Positions 26,786 to 35,443 are shown, counted from the stretch's first letter. The stretch is 64,000 bases of DNA from Acidobacteriota bacterium (GCA_016125275.1 WGMB01000003.1:1405896-1469895), one strand, 5' to 3'. Program-made: numbers and translations. Notes: generated from the letters alone by a model not told the origin.

Positions 26786-27910
26786 TCAAACGTACTCCAG
26801 GTTTTCGGGGATTTCCGCCACGTAGACCTGCGTGTGGCCGGTGCGGTCGCTGGCGAAGGCCACCAGCTTTTCGTCCGGAGAGAACGACGGGTGCGGATGC
26901 GTCCATTGCGGCCCGTAGACGGAGTCGGCCGCCATCTCCATCCAGCTCAGCGATTTCTCCTTTTCGGCGGCGGAGCGGGCCGCGGCCCAATCTTCGGCCA
27001 GGGCGTAGCGCGATTTCTTCCACTGCGTGCCTTGGCTGGAAGCCTCCGGGTAGCAGATCGTCGCCCGGCGGCCGGAGGCTACATCCACCAGTTGCAGGCC
27101 GCGGTCGGGGTGCACGGTGTCGCACAGGATCTTGGTGCCGGCGCGGTTGGGCGTGATGTGCCAGGCGTTGAAGCGAGCGATCTCCGTGATCTCGCGCGTC
27201 CGCCAGCTCATCTTCTTGAGCGCGTGAGGCCAAACGGTGAAGACCAGGTCGGAGGTCTCGCCCAGGAAGGTCTCGTGCACCACGAACTCGTCGTTGCCGT
27301 GCAGGTGGAGGCATTCGAGCTGCTCGCCGCCGAGGCGGACCCGGTGCATGCGCGGCGCGGGGTCGGCGGCGAACTCGATCCAGTGCGGGTCGACGGGATT
27401 GAACTGCGGATGGATGATGGTGCGCGGGAATGGGATGAACTCCCCCTCGAGGCCGTCGCAGCGGCCGACGGCGATGCCCCATTCGCCGTTGCGGCGGCAG
27501 GCCGCCACGAAGTGCGTTCCCTCGCGGTTGAGGGAGCACTCGCCGAGCTGCCCCATGAAGTCCGCGACGCGGCGTTCCTGGAGAGTGTCCGGCCGGATGG
27601 CCCAGACGGCGCCGCCCCGGACGAAGAAGATCTCGCCGTCGGGAGCGATGGTGGGCGAGAAGGGGTGGATGGCGGGACCGTCAGTGAGTTGGCGGATCTC
27701 GCCGTCGGGATAGCCGACGTCGAAGAGCTGGGCGGAGCCGGTGCGGTAGGAGGTGAAGATCAGCCGGCTCTGGTCGTGGTTGAACGACGAGGTGAGGAAG
27801 TAGGTCGGGTGCTGGATCGACGGGTGCGCGGTGAGCTGATGCACCGTCGCTCCCGTGCGTTCGTCGCGGGAGACCGAGTGTTCCGAAGCAAAAAGGGCGC
27901 CTTTGTGCAT
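26786..27910 (-). CDS. oligogalacturonate-lyase-like beta-propeller protein (PL22 family)
   Basis: A 374-residue seven-bladed propeller protein related to oligogalacturonide lyases, which split short pectin oligomers. The series HPSIQHPTYFLTSSFNHD, TIIHPQFNPVDPHWIEF and WTHPHPSFSPDEKLVAFASD carries the conserved histidines and FSPDE blades of PL22. Each ends in a YWTD/PD40-like strand. No signal peptide is visible, so it should act in the cytoplasm, as PL22 enzymes do. The neighbours offer no pectin transporter; the match is therefore at family level and other uronate oligomers are possible. Confidence 0.78.
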   Translation of the reverse strand: MHKGALFASEHSVSRDERTGATVHQLTAHPSIQHPTYFLTSSFNHDQSRLIFTSYRTGSAQLFDVGYPDGEIRQLTDGPAIHPFSPTIAPDGEIFFVRGGAVWAIRPDTLQERRVADFMGQLGECSLNREGTHFVAACRRNGEWGIAVGRCDGLEGEFIPFPRTIIHPQFNPVDPHWIEFAADPAPRMHRVRLGGEQLECLHLHGNDEFVVHETFLGETSDLVFTVWPHALKKMSWRTREITEIARFNAWHITPNRAGTKILCDTVHPDRGLQLVDVASGRRATICYPEASSQGTQWKKSRYALAEDWAAARSAAEKEKSLSWMEMAADSVYGPQWTHPHPSFSPDEKLVAFASDRTGHTQVYVAEIPENLEYV

Positions 27911-28013
27911 GGATGTGGCCTTGGGTTGCGGGGTCGGAATCGAAGGGCGCGCGCCGGACCCCGGATGCGGGCGCGAGCCTTTTCGAGTGAGTCTAACGGC
28001 TGCGGGGCGACCG

Positions 28014-29417
28014 CTACTGCCGCATGTTGTAAAGAAATACGAGCTGCAGACGGATCTGGTCCCCGGAAAATTCAGACGGCAGCGGGGGGAACGGCAGCGA
28101 GGCGCTGACGCCCGCCACGGCGGCGCGGTCGAGCGGCTGCGAGCGCGAGGTGTCCGCGATGACCAGCTTGGGCACGCCGCCCTCCCGGTCGATGGAAAAC
28201 TGGATGGCGACGCGGCCGCGCTCCATGCCCAGGCGGGCGCTCTCCGGCAGCACCGCGTACCAGTTGCGGCGCACGGCGTTGAGCACCTGGATCAGATAGG
28301 GCCGGAAGTCCACGCCCTTGGGGTCGGAGAGCAGCTCCAAGCCGGAGCCGATGTTGCCGGGCGCGGGCGGCGAATAGCCGCCGGAGGCGCCTGCGCCGAC
28401 GCCGTCGCCCACGGCCTGACGGCCGCCTCCGGCCTGCTGCATCTGCTCGACGGCGCTCTCGATGATCTGATCGGGGCGCTTGTTGATGCCGAGCTTGGCG
28501 AGCTCGATGGGGCCCTTCTCGCTGGGCGTCACCGCGAACGGGTCCTGCAGGATCATCTTGGGATCCTGGATGGGCTTGGTCGGCGGCGGCTTGGGCGGCA
28601 GCTTTTCCTGCGGCTCAGGGGCGAGCTCCTTGCCGCGCTGGAAGGCGCCGGGCGCGGGGGTCTGAGCAGCGGCCACCTCCACGGGCTTGTCAGGCTCCTT
28701 GGGCTGGGCGGCGGGCTTCTCTTCCACGATCTGCGGCGGCGTGGGAGCCGGCGGCGGCTCCTCGCGCTGGATCGGCACGGCGGGGATGGGCTTGGGCTTC
28801 TCGACCGGCTTCGGCTGCTCCTTCGGAATGGTCACAGCCGGCATGGGGCTGTCGGTCTGTCCCCGAAAAATCTTGGTCTCGCCCTTGTCGTCGGGCGTGG
28901 AGCGGGTGAGCGCCTCGATCTCCTCGCGGCTCGGCGCCAGCAAGGTGATGTTGGTGGTCTTCTGGTCCCGCTGCTTCTCCGTGAAGTCAGAGCGGTGGTC
29001 GATGTAGGGCTGGATGACCAGCAGGACGATCCAGGACAGGTGGAAGGCGAACGACGCCGCGCGGGTGCGGTTGAGCGTCCGGGCGCCTTGGGCGTCCCAG
29101 TGGACCTCGAAGTCGAGCGCCTCGCCGGGCTCCAGCGGTGGCAGGTCGGCGGCGCCGGCCGGGGCCTGCTCACGGTAGCGGCGGACGGGGTCGAACTCCT
29201 CGGCCAGCAGCCGCAGCTCGGCGGCGCCCGGCGCGGGGCCTATGTCCGCCGGGGCGTTCCTCGGCTTGGGCCGCGGCCCGTAGTCCTCGAGCAGCAGCCG
29301 CAGGGGAAAAGCCTCCGGCTCCCACTGCGGCGGTTGGCCCGACGCGAGGGCGCGGCGCTTTCCGTAGTCCTCGAGCAGCAGCCGCAGCTCGGGCTCTTCC
29401 GGGATCGTCGACTTCAC
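28014..29417 (-). CDS. TonB family protein with three-fold N-terminal repeat
   Basis: A TonB-like energy transducer of 467 residues. The C-terminal TonB domain (about 365-467) links the inner membrane to outer-membrane receptors; a long Pro/Lys/Glu-rich region (about 165-290) spans the periplasm, and one transmembrane helix lies at about 119-138. What is unusual is the cytoplasmic N-terminus of about 118 residues, which carries three copies of a motif: PELRLLLEDYG (9-19), PLRLLLEDYG (38-47) and ELRLLAEEFD (67-76), spaced 28-29 residues apart. The start is GTG 29417, overlapping the upstream stop as GTGA. It closes the operon fabZ-lpxI-oxidoreductase-tonB. Confidence 0.85.
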   Translation of the reverse strand: MKSTIPEEPELRLLLEDYGKRRALASGQPPQWEPEAFPLRLLLEDYGPRPKPRNAPADIGPAPGAAELRLLAEEFDPVRRYREQAPAGAADLPPLEPGEALDFEVHWDAQGARTLNRTRAASFAFHLSWIVLLVIQPYIDHRSDFTEKQRDQKTTNITLLAPSREEIEALTRSTPDDKGETKIFRGQTDSPMPAVTIPKEQPKPVEKPKPIPAVPIQREEPPPAPTPPQIVEEKPAAQPKEPDKPVEVAAAQTPAPGAFQRGKELAPEPQEKLPPKPPPTKPIQDPKMILQDPFAVTPSEKGPIELAKLGINKRPDQIIESAVEQMQQAGGGRQAVGDGVGAGASGGYSPPAPGNIGSGLELLSDPKGVDFRPYLIQVLNAVRRNWYAVLPESARLGMERGRVAIQFSIDREGGVPKLVIADTSRSQPLDRAAVAGVSASLPFPPLPSEFSGDQIRLQLVFLYNMRQ

Positions 29418-30397
29418 TTCTGATGCGCCGCGACCGTCGCCTGGACGAGCGCGGCGTGTCGCTCCATCTCCGCCCTTATTCTAAGCGCCGCCGCCAGAGC
29501 CCGGCGGCCGGCCGATCCGTCGACCAGGGGCGGGCGCCGGGTCCGGACCGATTCGAGAAACGCTTCGAGCTCCGCGCGCAAGGGCTCGGCCGGGTCGGGT
29601 TTGAGCTGCTCGTATTGCAGCCGACCGGTCTCGTCCAACCCGATTTTGACCCCGTCTTTGCGCGCGTAGTCGATGGAGACGTACTGACGCGGCTGGAAGA
29701 AGCGAAGTTTCCGTATCTTTTCCGTCGAGATGCGGCTGGCCGTCAAATTCGCCACGCAACCGTTCTCGAAGACGATCCGCACGCTGGCGATGTCGGGCTG
29801 CTCGGAGAGGATCGGGATGCCGGAAGCCTCGATGCGGTCGATCTCGCTGTGCACCAGGCTGAGCAGAATGTCGAGGTCGTGGATCATCAAGTCGAGCAGG
29901 ACGTCCACGTCGAGGCTGCGCGGCGAGAAGGTGCTGAGGCGGTGGACCTCGAAGAACAGCGGCAGCTCGGCGATCCGAAAGGCCTCTTGGACGATCGGGT
30001 TGAAGCGTTCGAGATGGCCGACCTGCAGGATGCGTCCGCCGGCCTCGGCGGCGGCGATCAGGCGGTCGGCGCTGTCGAGGTCGGGGGCCAGGGGCTTCTC
30101 GATCAGCACGTCGACGCCGGCTTCGAGCAAGGCGACACCGATCTCAGTGTGAAAGGCCGTGGGCGCGGCGACCACGGCGGCGTCGACTTGGCCGATCAGC
30201 TCGCGATAGTCGAACAGCGCCCGGGTCCCGTACTCGGCGGCCACGTCCTGGCAGCGCTCGCGGTCGGGATCGACGACGGCGATCAGGTCGGCGGCGGGAA
30301 TCGCCTCCAGATTGCGGGCGTGGTTCTTGCCGAAGGCGCCCACGCCGACGACGGCGATGCGAACGGGCGAGGAGTCCGCGGACAGGCCGGATGACAT
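29414..30397 (-). CDS. Gfo/Idh/MocA family oxidoreductase
   Basis: A cytoplasmic NAD(P)-dependent sugar oxidoreductase of 327 residues. VAVVGVGAFGKNHARNL-type Rossmann motif near residue 14 (RIAVVGVGAFG), the EKP motif (LIEKPLAPD) and DLMIHDLDILL with the catalytic histidine are present. No signal peptide. It starts 4 bases after the lpxI stop and overlaps the TonB gene. In other lipid A gene clusters such an enzyme (GnnA) oxidises UDP-GlcNAc at C3 to make 2,3-diamino sugars; with lpxI adjacent this is a reasonable guess, but no GnnB aminotransferase is seen here. Confidence 0.88.
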   Translation of the reverse strand: MSSGLSADSSPVRIAVVGVGAFGKNHARNLEAIPAADLIAVVDPDRERCQDVAAEYGTRALFDYRELIGQVDAAVVAAPTAFHTEIGVALLEAGVDVLIEKPLAPDLDSADRLIAAAEAGGRILQVGHLERFNPIVQEAFRIAELPLFFEVHRLSTFSPRSLDVDVLLDLMIHDLDILLSLVHSEIDRIEASGIPILSEQPDIASVRIVFENGCVANLTASRISTEKIRKLRFFQPRQYVSIDYARKDGVKIGLDETGRLQYEQLKPDPAEPLRAELEAFLESVRTRRPPLVDGSAGRRALAAALRIRAEMERHAALVQATVAAHQK

Positions 30398-30401
30398 GGC
30401 G

Positions 30402-31220
30402 CTACTCGAACCCCCAAACGGCCACGCCGGCGGCGTCGGCCTCGCGCAACAGGTCCTCGCGATCGATCAGGAGCGTCTTGCGGGCCTCCACGGCGAGGGT
30501 GCGGGCGTTGGCTTTCTGCATCTTACGAATGGTGGTGGGCCCGATGACGGGCACATCGAAGCGCATGTCCTGGTTGGGCTTGGCGCGTTTGACGATGGTA
30601 AGGCGGCGGCCGTTGACGAGCTCGGCGGCGCGGAGGATGACGGCGTCGGTGCCCTCCATGGCTTCGACGGCGACGCAGGCGCGCTCGCAGATGGCGACGC
30701 TCTGCCCGATGTCGAACCCGGCGACGGCGGCAGCGACCTCGCGGCCGTACTCGACGTCCGCCAGGTCGTCAGAGGACGGCTTGCGGCGGCCGTTGGCGCC
30801 GGCCTGCGCCAGGTAAGGTCTGAGGAACAGGGTGGAGTCGAGCAGCTCGACGCCTTCGTCGGCCAGCACCTGGGCGACGGCGCCGAGCAGGGAGTCCGTG
30901 TTGCGGCGGCGCAAGGCCGAGAGCAGCTTGAGCAGCCGCCAGTCGGGCCGAATCGCCGAGTAGATCTTGACGTGCTGGACGCGGCCGGCCATCACGGCCT
31001 GGCTGACGCCGGCGTCCCGAAAAATGCGGATGAGCTTGGAGAGGTCGCCGAGCGAGATCCAGTGCAGCTCGTCGGCGGCCTGCTCGATCTCGGGCAGTGC
31101 TTCTTCCTTGATCGCCGCCACGACCATGGCGCGGCCTTCGGCGCGCGCCGCTTCGAGCGCCATCAAGGGGAAGCGGCCGCCCCCGGCGATCAGTCCATAC
31201 TTCTCTGGGGATGCCGGCAC
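30402..31220 (-). CDS. lpxI: UDP-2,3-diacylglucosamine diphosphatase LpxI
   Basis: LpxI of 272 residues converts UDP-2,3-diacylglucosamine to lipid X in lipid A synthesis, replacing LpxH. The N-terminal EKYGLIAGGGRFPLMALE, the central QAVMAGRVQHVKI and the C-terminal DMRFDVPVIGPTTI and LLIDREDLLREADAAGV segments are the family signature. GTG 31220 gives an N-terminus like that of relatives and leaves 13 bases after the fabZ stop; TTG 31262 is the alternative and would overlap fabZ. Part of the fabZ-lpxI-oxidoreductase-tonB operon. Confidence 0.93.
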   Translation of the reverse strand: MPASPEKYGLIAGGGRFPLMALEAARAEGRAMVVAAIKEEALPEIEQAADELHWISLGDLSKLIRIFRDAGVSQAVMAGRVQHVKIYSAIRPDWRLLKLLSALRRRNTDSLLGAVAQVLADEGVELLDSTLFLRPYLAQAGANGRRKPSSDDLADVEYGREVAAAVAGFDIGQSVAICERACVAVEAMEGTDAVILRAAELVNGRRLTIVKRAKPNQDMRFDVPVIGPTTIRKMQKANARTLAVEARKTLLIDREDLLREADAAGVAVWGFE

Positions 31221-31233
31221 GGCGACGCTCGGC

Positions 31234-31680
31234 TCAGGCGATGGCGTCGGCCGGCTTGTCAATGATCTGGCACATCATCACGCCCTCGGCGACGACCTTC
31301 CCGTCCACCAACGCCCGCCCGGACATCTTCGCGATGCTGGTCTTGCGGACGATGAACTCGACCTCGATGCGCAACTGGTCTCCGGGGACCACCTGCCGCC
31401 GGAACTTGCACTTCTCGATGGACGCAAACAGGATCAGCTTGTTCTCCGGGTTCGGAGTGTGGCTCATGATCAGGATGGCGCCCATTTGCGCCAGAGCTTC
31501 GGCGATGAGCACGCCGGGCATGACCGGATACTCGGGGAAATGCCCCTGGAAGAACTCTTCGTTGGCCGAAACGTTCTTGATGCCGACGGCCGCGCTCTCG
31601 GTTACTTCGAGCACGCGGTCCACCATCAGCATCGGATAGCGATGCGGCAGCAGGCGACGAATCTGGTTGATGTCCAACAT
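31234..31680 (-). CDS. fabZ: 3-hydroxyacyl-ACP dehydratase FabZ
   Basis: A 148-residue hotdog-fold dehydratase of type II fatty acid synthesis. The active-site histidine H47 (FFQGHFPEYPVMPG) and glutamate E61 (LIAEALAQ) are in place, and PHRYPMLMVDRV opens the protein. In many genomes fabZ clusters with lpxA and lpxD; here lpxI follows directly and no lpxA or lpxD is in the window. Its promoter appears to overlap that of the divergent M20 peptidase gene. Confidence 0.96.
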   Translation of the reverse strand: MLDINQIRRLLPHRYPMLMVDRVLEVTESAAVGIKNVSANEEFFQGHFPEYPVMPGVLIAEALAQMGAILIMSHTPNPENKLILFASIEKCKFRRQVVPGDQLRIEVEFIVRKTSIAKMSGRALVDGKVVAEGVMMCQIIDKPADAIA

Positions 31681-31721
31681 TGGAAAAGGCTTGAACGGTA
31701 CGCTGGACGGGGAAAGAGGGA

Positions 31722-31728
31722 TAGTATA
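31722..31728. promoter_or_regulatory. overlapping divergent -10 elements (fabZ operon / M20 gene)
   Basis: The 7-base core TAGTATA holds TAGTAT on the plus strand (31722-31727) and TATACT on the minus strand (31728-31723). Each is properly oriented for the gene it faces, so RNA polymerase could serve only one at a time. AGAGGAGAA (31731-31739) is the ribosome-binding site of the plus-strand gene. Confidence 0.45.
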
Positions 31729-31751
31729 CCAGAGGAGAAAAACAGCGAATT

Positions 31752-32894
31752 ATGGACCCTGTACTGGGGTGGTTCGAGAGCCGCCGAGAAGAATTGATCG
31801 AGTGGATTCGGGGACTGGTGGAGATCGAGTCGCCGTCGCATGATCCGGCGGCGGTGAACCGCGCCGCGGACTACGTGACGGCGTCAGAGGCTGGGCGAGC
31901 AACGGTCGAGCGGACGGAGACGGACGGCTACGGCGACGTGCTGCAGCTCACCTACGAGCTGCCCGGCGGCGGCGAGGACGGCCAGATCCTGGGCCTGGGG
32001 CACCTGGACACCGTCTACCCCCACGGGACGCTCCAGCGGATGCCCTTTCGGCAAGCCGACGGCCGGCTGTGGGGCCCCGGCGTGTTCGACATGAAGACGG
32101 GCGTCGCCTACTTTCTGTTCGCCGTGCGGGCGCTGCGGGAGCTGAACGTGGCCTGCCGGCAACGCCGCTTCGTGCTGCTGCTGAACCCCGACGAAGAGGT
32201 CGGCAGCCCGGCCTCGCGGCCGTTCACCGAGCGCGGGGCCCGCAAGAGCGCGGCGACGCTGGTGACCGAGGGGGCGCTGGGGCTGGACGGCAAGGTGAAG
32301 ACGGCGCGCAAGGGCGGCGGACAGTTCCGGATCGCCGTGGAAGGCATAGCGGCTCACGCGGGCCTGGACTTCGAAGCCGGGGCGAGCGCGGTGGTGGAGA
32401 TCGCCCGGCAGATCGAGCAGGTCGCCGGCTGGACGGACCTCGCCGCCGGGGTGACGATCAATCCCGGCGTGGTGCGGGGCGGCACGACCTCGAACGTGGT
32501 GGCCGAGCATGCCTCCTGCGACGTGGATGTGAGGGTTCCGCGGCTGGATCAGGCAGCGCACCTGGAGACGCGATTTCGGGGGCTGCGGCCGTTCGACCCG
32601 CGCACGCGGGTAACGGTGACCGGCGGTCTGCGGCGTCCGCCGATGGAGCGCAGCGAAGGGACCGTGGCGCTGTACAAGCTGGCCAAGGGCCTAGCGCACG
32701 AGATGGGCGTGGAGCTGGGAGAAGCCGGCGTGGGCGGCGGCTCCGACGGCAACTTCACCGCGGCCCTGGGCGTGCCGACGCTGGACGGGCTGGGCGCCAT
32801 CGGCGAAGGCGCGCACTCGGAACGCGAGAGCATCCTGGCGGGCCGGATGTGCGACCGCGCCGCCCTGGTGGCCAAGCTGCTGGCGGCGGTCTGA
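31752..32894 (+). CDS. M20 family metallopeptidase (carboxypeptidase G2 type)
   Basis: A zinc peptidase of 380 residues of the glutamate carboxypeptidase/ArgE group. Zinc ligands are visible in GLGHLDTVYP (H84), WGPGVFDMKTG (D113) and NPDEEVGS (E148-E149). The dimerisation domain follows at about 180-290, and GVGGGSDGNF with GAHSERE supplies the last histidine. No signal peptide is present, unlike many CPG2 relatives. Start ATG 31752 is supported by AGAGGAGAA. It is monocistronic. Confidence 0.9.
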   Translation: MDPVLGWFESRREELIEWIRGLVEIESPSHDPAAVNRAADYVTASEAGRATVERTETDGYGDVLQLTYELPGGGEDGQILGLGHLDTVYPHGTLQRMPFRQADGRLWGPGVFDMKTGVAYFLFAVRALRELNVACRQRRFVLLLNPDEEVGSPASRPFTERGARKSAATLVTEGALGLDGKVKTARKGGGQFRIAVEGIAAHAGLDFEAGASAVVEIARQIEQVAGWTDLAAGVTINPGVVRGGTTSNVVAEHASCDVDVRVPRLDQAAHLETRFRGLRPFDPRTRVTVTGGLRRPPMERSEGTVALYKLAKGLAHEMGVELGEAGVGGGSDGNFTAALGVPTLDGLGAIGEGAHSERESILAGRMCDRAALVAKLLAAV

Positions 32895-33022
32895 GGGCCG
32901 GTTCGCGAGTCGCGGCCTTCCGCGCACTGAGAGATTTCGTACGTTCCGTCGGTCCGCTCATCGACCGGCGGCGCCCGTTCATGGGAAACCGTCGCCCGCT
33001 CGCGCGGCGGCGCTCGGAGTAG

Positions 33023-33047
33023 CCCCAGGCTCGACCCTAGCCTGGGG
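33023..33047. repeat. CCCCAGGCT hairpin before the TonB receptor gene
   Basis: A 9-bp stem CCCCAGGCT / AGCCTGGGG with a 7-base loop ends 17 bases before ATG 33065. Its stem repeats that of the hairpin at 26717-26736. It lies in the leader of the receptor gene, where it might act as a terminator for the upstream gene or a processing or attenuation site. Confidence 0.5.
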
Positions 33048-33064
33048 GTTCCGAGCGACCACCC

Positions 33065-35443
33065 ATGCTTTCTCACTCCCTGCGATCCCTTCTCCCCGTG
33101 TGTCTGCTGTTGCCCTTGGCCGCGGCTTCCCTGTTTGCGCAAGCGACCGGACGGTTGACCGGCACGGTCTCCATGCAGGAGACCGGCGGACCCCTTCACG
33201 GCGCCAACGTCCTGCTGATCGAGCTGGGGCGCAGCGCGCTCAGCGACCGCGACGGCTCGTACTCGTTCAACCGGGTCCCGCCCGGAACGTACCACGTGAT
33301 CGCTCACCTCGACAGCCTGTTCCACGAGGCCGCCAAGGTGGTCGAGATCGCGCCGAACGGCTCGGCGACGGCGGACTTCTCGCTCTCGTTGACGTCGCAG
33401 AAGTACGAGATCACGGTGACGGCCGCGGGGAAGGAACAGACGACGTTCGAGTCCTTCAGCGACGTGACCTCGTATGACGCCTACGATCTGACCTACACGC
33501 CGAGCGTCTCGCTGGGCGAGGCGCTGGACCAGAAGGTGGGGACCGGCATTGCCAAGCGGAGCTTCGGGCCGGGCTCGTCGCGGCCGATCATCCGCGGCTT
33601 CGACGGCGACCGCGTGCTGATCATGGAAGACGGCATCCGGACGGGAACGTTGTCGTCGCAGTCGGGCGACCACGGCGAGGTGATGAACCCGGCGCAGCTC
33701 GAGCGGCTGGAGATCGTGAAGGGTCCGGCCACGCTGCTCTACAGCGGCAACGCCATCGGGGGCACGGTGAACGCCATCAGCCGCCACCATGAGCTGCATC
33801 GCCATCGGCACGACGGGCTGCGCGGCTACGTGTCCGGCTCGGCGGGCACGACCAACGCCCTGGCGGGCGGCAGCGCCGGGTTCGAGTACGGCGTCGGCAA
33901 GTGGATGATCTGGGGCTCGGGGGCCGGCGTGCGGTCGGGCGACTATACGGCGCCGCAACAGGGCGAGATCTTCAACTCGCGCGCCCACAACTCAAACGGC
34001 GGCGGGGGCTTCGGCTGGTTCGGCGACAAGGCCTACTTCAGCTTCGACGCCAAGGCGGACCGCGGCGGCTACGGAGTGCCGTTCGCCAACGTCTTCCACT
34101 CCCACAGCCACGAGCACGAAGGCGAAGAAGAGGAAGAGCATGAGGAGGAGGGCGAGGACCACGACCACGAAGAGGAGTTGGAGCGGGTCGCCTTGGACAC
34201 CCGGCGGCAGAGCTATCGCGTGAACTGGGGCCTGAACCGCCTCGGCTCCGTGATCGACAACTTCGAGATGAAGATCAGCTACGTCGACTGGCGCCACGAC
34301 GAGATCGAGTATCTGGCCGACGGCGATTCGGAGGTCGCCACGTCGTTCAACAACGACCAGCTCATCTATCGCGGCGTCTTCGAGCAAGCCAAGCGCGGCA
34401 TACTGAGCGGGCAGTTCGGGGTGTGGGGCGTGAGCCGCGACTACTCGGCGGCGGGCGAGGAGGCCCTGTCGCCGCCGGTGGACCAGAACGGCCTGGCTTT
34501 CTTCGCCCTCGAAGAGCTCGAGCTGGAGCGCGTGAAGTTTCAGTTCGGCGGACGCGTGGAGACCCAACGCTACCATCCCGCCTTTGGCGCGCGAGGCTCG
34601 GAGCATGAGCACGAGGGAGAGGAAGAGGACCACGAAGAGGAGGAGGATCACGAGGACGAGGCCGTCCCCGACGCCGTCCAACGGACGTTCACGGGCGGTT
34701 CGGCCGCGGCCGGCGTGCACGCCGACCTGTGGAGGGGCGGCGCCTTCGTCGCCAACTACGCCCACAGCTACCGCGCGCCGTCGCTGGAGGAGCTGTACAA
34801 CTACGGTCCGCACATCGGCAATCTGGCGTTCGAGGTCGGCGTCCCCAGCCTGGAGTCCGAGCGGGGCAACGGCGTAGACGCCTCGTTGCGACATGCCGAA
34901 GGCCGTCTGCAGGGCGAGCTGAACCTGTTCTACTACGACTTCCGCAACTTCATCTTTCCCTTCGCCACCGGGGAGGAACGAGACGGGCTGCGCGTGATCC
35001 AATACACCCAGCGCGACGCGCGCTTCACCGGCGCGGAGGCGAATCTGAACGTGGGCCTGCATCGCGACCTCTGGCTGAACCTGGGCGCGGACTTCGTGGA
35101 CGCCCAGGACACCGAGCTGAATACGCCGCTGCCGCGGATTCCGCCGCTGCGGGGCAAGATTGGGTTCGACTACAACCGCGGCGGCTTTCGGGTGGCGCCG
35201 GAGCTGATCGTCGCCAACCAGCAACAGCAAACCTTCACGGGCGAGACGCGCACGCCGGGCTACGCGGTGGTGAACCTGAAGGCGTCGTACACCTACGCCC
35301 GGCAGCACGTGGCGCACCAGTTCTCGGCAAACGTCTTCAACGCGGGCGACCGGCTGTACCGCAACCACTCCTCGTTCATCAAGGACCTGGCGCCGGAGAT
35401 CGGCCGGGGCGTGCGGTTCACCTATATGGTGCGGTTCTTCTAG
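33065..35443 (+). CDS. TonB-dependent receptor, probable zinc/metal receptor (ZnuD-like)
   Basis: An outer-membrane receptor of 792 residues. Signal peptide (1-26), a carboxypeptidase regulatory-like domain (about 28-115), a plug with PSVSLGEALDQKVG and RPIIRGFDGDRVLIMEDGIRTG-type motifs, and a 22-strand barrel ending in the terminal Phe (FTYMVRFF). Three inserted loops are rich in His and acid residues: near 239-254 (ELHRHRHDG), 344-374 (HSHSHEHEGEEEEEHEE) and 511-536 (EHEHEGEEEDHEEEEDHED). Such loops capture zinc in ZnuD, so zinc or another divalent metal is the likely cargo. No AT-rich Zur-box-like palindrome was found upstream, and no ABC metal importer is next to it. Confidence 0.88.
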   Translation: MLSHSLRSLLPVCLLLPLAAASLFAQATGRLTGTVSMQETGGPLHGANVLLIELGRSALSDRDGSYSFNRVPPGTYHVIAHLDSLFHEAAKVVEIAPNGSATADFSLSLTSQKYEITVTAAGKEQTTFESFSDVTSYDAYDLTYTPSVSLGEALDQKVGTGIAKRSFGPGSSRPIIRGFDGDRVLIMEDGIRTGTLSSQSGDHGEVMNPAQLERLEIVKGPATLLYSGNAIGGTVNAISRHHELHRHRHDGLRGYVSGSAGTTNALAGGSAGFEYGVGKWMIWGSGAGVRSGDYTAPQQGEIFNSRAHNSNGGGGFGWFGDKAYFSFDAKADRGGYGVPFANVFHSHSHEHEGEEEEEHEEEGEDHDHEEELERVALDTRRQSYRVNWGLNRLGSVIDNFEMKISYVDWRHDEIEYLADGDSEVATSFNNDQLIYRGVFEQAKRGILSGQFGVWGVSRDYSAAGEEALSPPVDQNGLAFFALEELELERVKFQFGGRVETQRYHPAFGARGSEHEHEGEEEDHEEEEDHEDEAVPDAVQRTFTGGSAAAGVHADLWRGGAFVANYAHSYRAPSLEELYNYGPHIGNLAFEVGVPSLESERGNGVDASLRHAEGRLQGELNLFYYDFRNFIFPFATGEERDGLRVIQYTQRDARFTGAEANLNVGLHRDLWLNLGADFVDAQDTELNTPLPRIPPLRGKIGFDYNRGGFRVAPELIVANQQQQTFTGETRTPGYAVVNLKASYTYARQHVAHQFSANVFNAGDRLYRNHSSFIKDLAPEIGRGVRFTYMVRFF

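Noticed and set aside
32895-33064. Possible Zur operator upstream of the metal receptor gene
   Set aside because: No AT-rich palindrome of the Zur type is visible; only the GC-rich CCCCAGGCT hairpin is found.
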